Shown in pieces: positions 1 through 7,356 of a stretch of DNA of 33,916 bases. This DNA is from Acidimicrobiaceae bacterium (GTDB lineage Bacteria; Actinomycetota; Acidimicrobiia; Acidimicrobiales; Ilumatobacteraceae): contig NZZV01000170.1 in the NCBI GenBank assembly GCA_002698945.1, positions 1 through 33,916 of the forward strand, read 5' to 3'. Position numbers and translations under genes: made by a program. The notes beneath the pieces are model-generated. The model saw nothing but the letters and a program-made list of their open reading frames with translations. It did not search any database and was not told the origin of the DNA. Position 1 is the first letter of the stretch. Each line of letters starts with the position of its first letter.

Positions 1-1
1 G

Positions 2-427
2 ACGACCTCGTGGCCCGACGGCGACGCCAAGACCGACCCGCTGCGCGACCACGTCGACCTGGCGGCGCCGCTGGCCCGCCTCACGTTCAACCAGGCCGCA
101 GTGCACCGCGACGTGACGCTGACCGCCAACGGACGGCGTCTCGTCTACGGCGGCCACGTGCAAGGTCTGGCGCAGGGCTCACTGACGCGCATGCTCCCCG
201 GCCTCGCACACGTCGTGGCGTGGGACGGCTGCGACCACGTCGGTCCCGCGTACGAGGGCGACCTGATCGAGTTCACGCACACGCCCACCGAGCGCCTCGC
301 CGCCGGTGCCGGACAGCTGATCCGGTTCGAGGTGATCGGCACCAAGGTCGCAGATGGCGACAGCGGCCCGTGCGAGCCCGTCGACATCCTGCGCTGGACG
401 CCGGTCGTCGTCGCACCAGCTGTCTGA
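2..427 (+). CDS. MaoC-like dehydratase, C-terminal part (5' truncated)
   Basis: The frame is open from the window edge to a TGA at 425-427, giving about 141 residues of the C-terminal end of a longer protein. Visible segments are FNQAAVHRD, then RLVYGGHVQGLAQGSLTRML, then EGDLIEFTHTPTERL and a closing strand GQLIRFEVIGTKV. This pattern of a central helix with G-H-x-Q-G followed by long strands is typical of hotdog-fold MaoC or acyl-CoA hydratase proteins, which hydrate enoyl-CoA thioesters. The catalytic aspartate/histidine loop is not clearly visible, so the substrate cannot be named. The next gene on the same strand starts 133 bp downstream with its own promoter-like sequence, so the two are probably not one operon. 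Confidence 0.72.
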   Translation, partial: TTSWPDGDAKTDPLRDHVDLAAPLARLTFNQAAVHRDVTLTANGRRLVYGGHVQGLAQGSLTRMLPGLAHVVAWDGCDHVGPAYEGDLIEFTHTPTERLAAGAGQLIRFEVIGTKVADGDSGPCEPVDILRWTPVVVAPAV

Positions 428-531
428 CCGGCGGGGCTGACCGACACCCCACCGACGCCCCACCAACGCAATTTCCGTCGATGCGCGGGAACCGTTCGCG
501 TTCGCGTCACGTCAAACCACCAGCACGTTCG

Positions 532-537
532 TAGTCT
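532..537 (+). promoter_or_regulatory. -10 box for the A2M lipoprotein gene
   Basis: TAGTCT lies 23 bp before the ATG at 561. This leaves a short leader that contains a strong Shine-Dalgarno sequence (GGAAAGGTGG, about 548-557). This gene is therefore leadered, unlike many others here. No good -35 box was found. Confidence 0.45.
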
Positions 538-560
538 GGGAACGGACGGAAAGGTGGACC

Positions 561-3500
561 ATGGCCAGCAGCACGAACCGACGGCGATCGATCGCTGGGA
601 TGATCGCTGCCGGATTGCTGCTGTCCGCGTGCTGGGGCGGCGGGGACGAGGTCACCTCGAACACGCTCGACCCGTCCGCCGACACCACCGTGGTCGTCGA
701 CGACGATCCGATCGTCACCGTCGAAGGCCTCCCGGCCGAAGAACCGGCCGACGACGCCGACCTCGCCGTCAGCTTGAGCGAGGGGTCATCGGACGACGAG
801 GTCGCCGAGCCCACTCCGGTCACCGAGGGATCCGCGCTCGAATCCGACCAGGTCGACGAGATCGTCGACGAGTTGCCGGAGTGGTCGGTGCCCGACACCG
901 ACGAAGAAGAGTTCCTGCGGCCGCCCGACACCCTGCTGCCACCCGAGATCGGCGTCACCGTCGACGGGACCTTCCCGCCCGACGACGACGCACCGGTCGA
1001 GGAGCCCGTCGAGGGCCCACTCCACGTCCTCCGCTACCAGCCTGAGGGCGAGGTCGACGTCGCACCGTTCATCGCCGTCACCTTCGATCAGCCGATGGTG
1101 CCGCTCTCCACGCTCGACCAGCTCGACGAGGCCGAGGTCCCGGTCGTCGTGACGCCCGAGATCGACGGGCGCTGGCGCTGGATCGGTACCCGGACGCTCC
1201 GGTTCGAGGTGATCCCGGGCGAGATCGACCGCCTGCCGGCGGCGACGCGCTACTTCGTCGAGGTCCCGGCCGGCACCCGCTCCGAGACCGGCGGCGTGCT
1301 CGAGGAGTCGGTCGCGTGGTCGTTCACGACACCGACGCCCACCCTGCGTGGCCTGGCCGGTATCACCGACTCGATGAACACCAAGCCGATCTGGGTCGCC
1401 ACCTTCGACCAGCTCGTCGAGCCGACCGCCGTCGTCAGCGCGATCACGGTGACCGCCGGCGGCGAGGACGTGCCGATCCGCGTCGCGACCGAGGACGAGG
1501 TCGCCGCCGACGATGTCGCGCGCAACGCCTACCAGGGTGCGCTCGAGGGACGCGCGGTGGCGTTCACGCCGGCGTCCGAACTGCCGGTCGACACCGCCGT
1601 CGAGATCGCCGTCGGCCCGGACGTCCCGTCCGCCGAGGGACCTCTCACCAGCTCCGACGTCGAGCGCTTCACCGGCGCCACCTTCGGCGCCCTTCAGGTG
1701 ATCGCCTCCCGCTGCGGCTACGAGGAACGCTGCCAGCCCGGCCAATCGTTCCAGATCGAGTTCTCGAACGCCCTCGACCCCGCCGAGTTCGACGCCGAGT
1801 TCGTCCGGATCGAACCGGCGGTCCCGGGCCTGCGGATCGACGTGTACGGGTCGACGATCGAACTGCGCGGCGCCACCGCCGGTCGCACCGAGTACACCGT
1901 CACCCTCGACGGCGCGCTGACCGACGTGTTCGGCCAGCAACTCGGCACCGACGCAGAGGTCACCTTCGACGTGGGCACGGCCGATCCCGCACTGCGCGGC
2001 CTCTCGAACGACTTCATCACCACCGATCCGACCGCCGACGTGCCGACCGTGTCGATCGACACGATCAACCACGACGCCGTACGGGTGCGGGCCTGGTCGG
2101 TGACGCCACCCCAGTTCGTGGAGTACCGCACCTACGTCGAGTCGCTCGGGCGTGACGAGGACGCCCCCGAACCGGAGTGGCCGCTCGCCTACGAGGCCGA
2201 GGTCGAGATCGACGCCACCGAGGACCGGTGGACGGAGACCGCGATCGATCTGACCGACGCGTTCAATGCGTCCAACGGTCAGTTGGTCGTCCGGGTCGAT
2301 CCGCTGCTCGACCTCAGCGAGAGCGACGACGCCTATTGGGCCAACCAGCCGACGGTGTCATGGGTGCAGAACACGACGCTCGGTATCGACGCCATCCGAG
2401 ACGGACGGAGCCTCGTGATCGTCACGACCGATCTGGCGACCGGCGAGCCGATCGGCGACGTCCCGGTCGAACTGATCGGCGACGGTCGGGTCGCCACCAC
2501 CCACGACGACGGACTGATCGAGATCGAACTGTCCGACGAGCCGGTGAGCGGGCTGTACGGCAATGCCGGCGACCGACGGGCGTTCCTCCCCGCCGACGAG
2601 TGGGACGGCTGGACCGCCGAGGGCTCCGGGGCCGAGGGTCGCTGGTTCGTATTCGACGACCGCGGCATCTATCGCCCGGGTGAGACGGCGCATCTCACGG
2701 GGTGGGTCCGACGGTTCGACTGGAGCGACGGCGCTCAGTTCGAGCTGTACGACGACGCGTCGACGATCGAGTGGCAAGCGTACGACGCGCAAGGCGCCGA
2801 TCTTGGCAGCGGCACGCTCGAACTGAGCGCGCTCGGCCGGTTCACGCTCGACCTCGAACTCCCCGAGGGCGCCAACCTCGGCCCCGCCTACGTCGAGTTC
2901 TCGATCGATGACACCACCGCTGACGACAGCGACGACGGGGATGACAGCAGCGACGAAGGCCGCGAACCCGGTTTCGACAGCACGAGCGCCACCACCCACA
3001 CCATCCAGGTGCAGGAGTTCCGCCGCCCCGAGTTCGAGGTCAGCACCCGGGTCCAGACCCCGGCCCCGCACTACGCCGCCGAGCCGGCGACGGTCGCCGT
3101 CGACGCCGAGTACTTCGCAGGCGGTCCGCTCCCCGACGCCGAGGTCGACTGGCTGGTGAGCACCACCGAGACGAGCTACACCCCACCTAATCGCGACGAC
3201 TACTCGTTCGGCGTCTGGCAACCGTGGTGGTACGGCGACGGCGGATTCCGCTCCGCCGAGTCCGACGTCGCGTACGACCTGGCCGAGCCCGTCGACTGTT
3301 GGGACTGCGGACCGGTCGGCGACACCACGTACGAAGAGTTCAGCGGACGCACCGACGCGTCCGGATCGCACTACCTGCAGCTCCAGTTCGGCGGTTCCCA
3401 GAGCGACGGTGAGGACGATGGCGAGGGTGACGGTGATGGTGATGACGGCGTCGTCGACCTCCCCTCCACCGTGACGGCCCAGGCGACCGTCTACGACGTG

Positions 3501-6500
3501 AACCGTCAGGCGTGGGCCTCCAGCACCGACCTGCTCGTGCACCCGTCCGAGGTGTACGTCGGGCTCCGGTCCGACCGCAACTTCGTGCGACAGGGAACCC
3601 CGATCCGCATCGACGCCGTCGTGACCGACGTCGACGGCGAGCTGGTCGCCGGCCGTCCGGTCGAGATCACCGCCGGCCGTCTCGACTGGACGTTCGACGG
3701 CACCGACTGGACGGAGGAACTCGTCGACCCGCAGACCTGCACCCTCGAATCGACCGACATCGCCGACGACGGCTCGATGCGGTGCGAGTTCTCGACCGAC
3801 GTGGGCGGCACGTACGAGATCACCGCGATCGTCACGGACGAAACCGGCGACCCGAACCGCACCGAGGTCACCCAGTGGGTGTCCGGCGGCACCGGTCGCC
3901 CGGTGCGCAACGTCGAACAAGAAGCCGTCACGATCGTTCCCGACGGCGACGAGTACGCGCCGGGCGACACCGCCGAGCTGCTCGTGCAGGCGCCGTTCGC
4001 TCCGGCGTGGGGCACGGTCACCGTTGCCCATCACGACATCGTCTCGACCGAAGCATTCGAGGCCGGAGACGGCAGCGCTGTCGTCGAAGTGCCGATCACC
4101 GGCGAGCACGTCCCGAACCTCACGGTCCAGATCGACATGACCGGCTCGGCGCCCCGCTACGACGACGACGGCAACGCGCGCGACGACCTGCCACCCCGGC
4201 CGGCCTACGCAACCGGCACCATCGACCTCCCGGTGCCACCCACCAACCGCACCCTCGACGTGACGGTGACGCCCGCCGCTGACGCGGTCGAGCCCGGCAC
4301 CGACACCTCGGTCACCGTCTCGGTCGTCGACCCCGACGGCGCCGCGGTCGACGGCGCTGAAGTGGCCGTGGTCGTCGTCGACGAAGCGGTCCTCTCGCTG
4401 ACCGGGTACGACCTGTCCGATCCGGTCGAGGTCTTCTACCGCAACGTGTGGGCGGCCATCCGGTCGACCTACCTCCGCTCCACCATCCGGCTCGCCTCGA
4501 CCGTGCAACTCGACGGCGAGGAGGGCGACATGAGCGACGGAACCGTCCCCGCCTCGGCCGAGGAGCCCGCGGACGAGTCGGCGTCCGACGATGCGGGCGG
4601 CGCCGACCTGGGCGAAGCCGGAGACGGAGCCGGTCGCACCTCGACCCCCACGATCGACGTCCGCACCGACTTCGACGCCGTCGCCGTGTACGCGCCGTCC
4701 GAAGTGACCGGTGCCGACGGCACGGTCACGGTCGACGTGCCGCTCCCCGACAACCTGACCCGGTACCGGGTCATGGCGGTCGCCGTCGACGGCACCGATC
4801 AGTTCGGCAAGGGCGAGTCGGCGATCACCGCCCGACTGCCGCTGATGGTCCGCACGTCGGCACCCCGCTTCCTGAACTTCGGCGACCAGTTCGAACTCCC
4901 GGTCGTCCTCCAGAACCAGACCGAGGAGCCACTCGACGTCGACGTCGTCGTCCAGGTCGCCAACCTGGCGCTGTCGGGCCCGTCCGGCAAGCGCGTCACG
5001 GTCCCGGCGAACGACCGGGTCGAGGTTCGGTTCCCGATCGAGACGATCGAGGCGGGCACCGCCCGGGTCCGTGTCGCCGCCGTGAGCGGCGACTTCACCG
5101 ACGCCAGCGAGATCACCCTGCCCGTCTACACCCCGGCCACCAGCGAGGCGTTCGCGGTGTACGGCACGATCGACGAGGGAGCGATCGGCCAACCGCTCCA
5201 GGCGCCGGCCGACGTCATCCCCCAGTACGGCGGGCTCGAGATCGGCACCTCGTCGACCGCCGTGCAGGCGCTCACCGACGCCGTCCTGTACCTCGAGGAC
5301 TACCAGTACCAGTCGTCCGATGGCTACGCCTCGCGCATCATGGCCGTGGCCGCCCTCCGCGACGTCCTCGAAGAGTTCGACGCCGCCGGGCTCCCACCGA
5401 CCGCCGAGCTGGAGCAGCGCGTGGCGAGTGACATCACCCGGCTCACCGCGCTCCAGAACGACGACGGCGGTTTCCCGTACTGGCAGCGCGGCCGCGATTC
5501 GATCCCGTGGAACTCGGTCCAGTCGGCACACGCGCTGGTGCTCGCCGATCAGGCCGGCTACGTCGTGTCGGCCGACGCGCTCGAGCGGGCGCTGGCGTTC
5601 ATCGCCGAGATCGAGGCGTACATCCCCACCGACTACCCCGACGACGTCCGCAACTCGATCCGGGCCTACGCGCTGTACGTCCGCAACGAGGCCGGACGAC
5701 GCGACGACGGCAAGGCGGCCGAGCTGTTCGTCGAGGTCGGCGACGACCTCGCGCTCGACGCACTCGCCCACATCTGGCCGTCGATCACCGATCCCGATCT
5801 CCGAGTGCTGATCGAACGCCGCTTCGCGAACAGCGTCGTCGAGACGCCCGGCGGGGCGACGTTCGCCGTCGACTACGGCGAGAGCGACTACCTCATCGCC
5901 CAGTCCGACCGTCGCTCCGACGGCATCATCCTCGACGCATTGATCACCGAACAGCCCGACAGCGATCTGATCCCCAAGGTCGTCAGCGGCCTGTTGTCAC
6001 GTCAGGAGAACGGACGCTGGAACAACGCCCAGGAGAACTCGTTCATCCTGCTCGCGATGCACCGCTACTTCGAGACGTTCGAGGACGTCGATCCGTCGTT
6101 CGTGGCACGCGCCTGGCTCGGCGAGACCTACGTCGCCGAGTCGGAGTTCGAAGGGCGCACCACGACCCAGGTGTCGACGCTGGTCCCGATGTCGGAACTG
6201 ACCCAACTCGCCGCCACCGACGACACGCCGAACGCCGACGGCGACAACCCACTGCTGGTCATGGCCAAGGACGGCGAAGGACGCCTGTACTACCGGCTCG
6301 GACTGAACTACGCCCCCACCGACCTGCGGCTCGACGCTCGCGACGAGGGTTTCGTCGTCGAGCGCGAGTACGAGTCGATCGGTGACGAGACCACGGTGTC
6401 CCGTGACGACGACGGCACGTGGCGTATCGAACCGGGCGCGACCGTTCGGGTGCGGGTGACGATGGTCGCCGACGCTCGACGCACCCACGTGGCGCTGGTC

Positions 6501-6818
6501 GACCCGCTCCCGGCGGGCCTCGAGCCGCTCAATCCGGCACTCGCGGTCACGCCCGAGGTCGCCCCCGACGACGAGGAAGGAAGCGGCGACGGCTTCGAGC
6601 CGTGGTCGTGGTGGTGGTCGTGGTTCGAGCACCAGAACCTGCGCGACGACCGCGCCGAGGCGTTCACGACGTACCTGGGTGGCGGCACCTACGAGTACAC
6701 GTATCTGGCTCGGGCGACCACACCCGGCACGTTCGTGGTTCCCCCGACCAAGGCCGAGGAGATCTACTCCCCCGAGGTGTTCGGCCGGTCGTCGACCGAC
6801 ACCGTCGTCGTCGGCTGA
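561..6818 (+). CDS. Alpha-2-macroglobulin family lipoprotein lacking the thioester
   Basis: This 2085-residue protein starts at an ATG preceded by GGAAAGGTGG. Residues 1-24 are a lipoprotein signal with lipobox LSAC (Cys24). A long Asp/Glu/Thr-rich linker follows to about residue 150. Ig-like MG domains come next (TFDQPMVPL near 170), then an MG2-type segment (DDRGIYRPGE near 697), a bait-like region from about 1298 with an acidic insert, the A2M domain from about 1367 (RTDFDAVAVYAPSEV), the helical thioester-domain region from about 1560, and a C-terminal strand domain with the PPTKAEEIYSPEVFGR signature. Family members trap proteases at the cell envelope. Here the usual YPYGCxEQ motif reads YQYQSSDG, so Ser1585 replaces the thioester Cys and the Glu and Gln are also changed. 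Trapping would have to be non-covalent. Asp-rich linkers near 785 and 955 look like insertions. The usual partner pbpC (PBP1C) is not adjacent. Confidence 0.93.
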   Translation: MASSTNRRRSIAGMIAAGLLLSACWGGGDEVTSNTLDPSADTTVVVDDDPIVTVEGLPAEEPADDADLAVSLSEGSSDDEVAEPTPVTEGSALESDQVDEIVDELPEWSVPDTDEEEFLRPPDTLLPPEIGVTVDGTFPPDDDAPVEEPVEGPLHVLRYQPEGEVDVAPFIAVTFDQPMVPLSTLDQLDEAEVPVVVTPEIDGRWRWIGTRTLRFEVIPGEIDRLPAATRYFVEVPAGTRSETGGVLEESVAWSFTTPTPTLRGLAGITDSMNTKPIWVATFDQLVEPTAVVSAITVTAGGEDVPIRVATEDEVAADDVARNAYQGALEGRAVAFTPASELPVDTAVEIAVGPDVPSAEGPLTSSDVERFTGATFGALQVIASRCGYEERCQPGQSFQIEFSNALDPAEFDAEFVRIEPAVPGLRIDVYGSTIELRGATAGRTEYTVTLDGALTDVFGQQLGTDAEVTFDVGTADPALRGLSNDFITTDPTADVPTVSIDTINHDAVRVRAWSVTPPQFVEYRTYVESLGRDEDAPEPEWPLAYEAEVEIDATEDRWTETAIDLTDAFNASNGQLVVRVDPLLDLSESDDAYWANQPTVSWVQNTTLGIDAIRDGRSLVIVTTDLATGEPIGDVPVELIGDGRVATTHDDGLIEIELSDEPVSGLYGNAGDRRAFLPADEWDGWTAEGSGAEGRWFVFDDRGIYRPGETAHLTGWVRRFDWSDGAQFELYDDASTIEWQAYDAQGADLGSGTLELSALGRFTLDLELPEGANLGPAYVEFSIDDTTADDSDDGDDSSDEGREPGFDSTSATTHTIQVQEFRRPEFEVSTRVQTPAPHYAAEPATVAVDAEYFAGGPLPDAEVDWLVSTTETSYTPPNRDDYSFGVWQPWWYGDGGFRSAESDVAYDLAEPVDCWDCGPVGDTTYEEFSGRTDASGSHYLQLQFGGSQSDGEDDGEGDGDGDDGVVDLPSTVTAQATVYDVNRQAWASSTDLLVHPSEVYVGLRSDRNFVRQGTPIRIDAVVTDVDGELVAGRPVEITAGRLDWTFDGTDWTEELVDPQTCTLESTDIADDGSMRCEFSTDVGGTYEITAIVTDETGDPNRTEVTQWVSGGTGRPVRNVEQEAVTIVPDGDEYAPGDTAELLVQAPFAPAWGTVTVAHHDIVSTEAFEAGDGSAVVEVPITGEHVPNLTVQIDMTGSAPRYDDDGNARDDLPPRPAYATGTIDLPVPPTNRTLDVTVTPAADAVEPGTDTSVTVSVVDPDGAAVDGAEVAVVVVDEAVLSLTGYDLSDPVEVFYRNVWAAIRSTYLRSTIRLASTVQLDGEEGDMSDGTVPASAEEPADESASDDAGGADLGEAGDGAGRTSTPTIDVRTDFDAVAVYAPSEVTGADGTVTVDVPLPDNLTRYRVMAVAVDGTDQFGKGESAITARLPLMVRTSAPRFLNFGDQFELPVVLQNQTEEPLDVDVVVQVANLALSGPSGKRVTVPANDRVEVRFPIETIEAGTARVRVAAVSGDFTDASEITLPVYTPATSEAFAVYGTIDEGAIGQPLQAPADVIPQYGGLEIGTSSTAVQALTDAVLYLEDYQYQSSDGYASRIMAVAALRDVLEEFDAAGLPPTAELEQRVASDITRLTALQNDDGGFPYWQRGRDSIPWNSVQSAHALVLADQAGYVVSADALERALAFIAEIEAYIPTDYPDDVRNSIRAYALYVRNEAGRRDDGKAAELFVEVGDDLALDALAHIWPSITDPDLRVLIERRFANSVVETPGGATFAVDYGESDYLIAQSDRRSDGIILDALITEQPDSDLIPKVVSGLLSRQENGRWNNAQENSFILLAMHRYFETFEDVDPSFVARAWLGETYVAESEFEGRTTTQVSTLVPMSELTQLAATDDTPNADGDNPLLVMAKDGEGRLYYRLGLNYAPTDLRLDARDEGFVVEREYESIGDETTVSRDDDGTWRIEPGATVRVRVTMVADARRTHVALVDPLPAGLEPLNPALAVTPEVAPDDEEGSGDGFEPWSWWWSWFEHQNLRDDRAEAFTTYLGGGTYEYTYLARATTPGTFVVPPTKAEEIYSPEVFGRSSTDTVVVG

Positions 6819-6831
6819 TCAGATCCCGGCC

Positions 6832-6846
6832 CGATGCCCAGCATCG
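6832..6846 (+). terminator. Short hairpin after the A2M gene
   Basis: CGATGC, a CCA loop, then GCATCG form a 6-bp stem 13 nt after the A2M stop. There is no T-tract. It is a weak terminator candidate, supported mainly by position. Confidence 0.35.
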
Positions 6847-6884
6847 CCGCCGACGAGGAGATGGACTGGCGGTGACCCCGGACG

Positions 6885-7040
6885 CCTGGTCGATTAAATC
6901 GCCTGCGTGTCCGCCGGTGGACCCCTGGTCGATTAAATCGCCTGCGTGTCCGACGGTGGACCCCTGGTCGATTAAATCGCCTGGGTGTCCGGCGGTGGAC
7001 GCCTGGGCGATTAAATCGCCTGGGTGTCCGACGGTTCGGG
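6885..7040. repeat. Four tandem 39-bp repeats with a palindromic TTAAA core
   Basis: Units begin at 6885, 6924, 6963 and 7002, exactly 39 bp apart, and differ by only a few bases each. Each unit has two dyads. One is CGATT-A-AATCG, a perfect inverted repeat around a single A that extends to GGCGATT/AATCGCC in unit 4. The other is GTCC-N6-GGAC. The AT-rich core stands out in this GC-rich region. The array lies between the 3' ends of two convergent genes, so it is not an obvious promoter operator. There are no variable spacers, so it is not a CRISPR array. The frame that reads through it as 13-residue units has poor GC at third codon positions, so coding is unlikely. Possible roles are a protein-binding array, a structured 3' end, or a minisatellite. 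Confidence 0.9.
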
Positions 7041-7056
7041 CGAGGACCGGGGTTGA

Positions 7057-7335
7057 TCAGCCGTTCGGCTTCGGGGCGTCGGGATCCGGGTGGAGGCCCG
7101 ACGCCGTGCCCTCGCTCTCGTCCGGACGCAGACCCCCGCGACCGTCGGCGCCCGGCTGCTCGCCTGCCAACTTCTTCGCGGCGTCGTCGACCTTCTTCAG
7201 ATGATCGGAGTACTTGCCACCGGTCTTCTTGTCGATCGTGTCGGTCGCCTTGTCGACGGTCGAGCCGATCTTGCCCTTGTTCTTCTCGAACAGGCGCTTG
7301 GCCTTGTTGATGTTCCTCGTGTTGAACAGACCCAT
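7057..7335 (-). CDS. MT0933-like antitoxin-family small protein
   Basis: This 92-residue protein has a Lys/Asp-rich helical first half containing TDTIDKKTGGKYSDHL, the hallmark of the MT0933 (Rv0909) antitoxin-type family. In that family Asp/Lys helices alternate around D-x-KTGGKY. The second half (AGEQPGADGRGG onward) is Pro/Gly/Asp-rich and probably disordered. The ATG at 7335 has no Shine-Dalgarno sequence, but TACCCT ends 6 nt upstream, so a leaderless transcript is likely, starting just past the end of the alkylsulfatase gene. No toxin gene is next to it. Solitary members of this family are common in actinobacteria, so an antitoxin function should not be assumed. Confidence 0.75.
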   Translation of the reverse strand: MGLFNTRNINKAKRLFEKNKGKIGSTVDKATDTIDKKTGGKYSDHLKKVDDAAKKLAGEQPGADGRGGLRPDESEGTASGLHPDPDAPKPNG

Positions 7336-7341
7336 GCGGTC

Positions 7342-7347
7342 AGGGTA
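7342..7347 (-). promoter_or_regulatory. -10 box, leaderless start of the MT0933-like gene
   Basis: TACCCT on the minus strand ends 6 nt before the ATG at 7335. This is the spacing expected when transcription starts at the A of the start codon. It lies in the 21-bp gap after the alkylsulfatase gene. Confidence 0.5.
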
Positions 7348-7356
7348 GGGCGCTGA

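Noticed and set aside
2358-5771. Very long minus-strand frame opposite the A2M gene (and similar ones at 786-2072, 15667-17937, 23391-25376)
   Set aside because: These are antisense shadows caused by high GC. They lack domains and have Arg/Gly/Val/Asp/His-biased composition, while the opposite strand has clear protein families.
6815-6822. Repeated TGATCAG around several stop codons (also near 7055 and 7354)
   Set aside because: TGA followed by TCA is a short palindrome that occurs by chance at stops; three cases are too few to claim a signal.
6885-7040. CRISPR-like array
   Set aside because: The whole 39-bp unit repeats; there are no variable spacers and no cas genes.
6872-7204. Open frame through the 39-bp array giving a 13-residue repeat protein (DPWSIKSPACPTV units)
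   Set aside because: Third codon positions are poor in G/C compared with real genes here, and its second half is antisense to the MT0933-like gene. Its weak start has only a distant GAGGAG.
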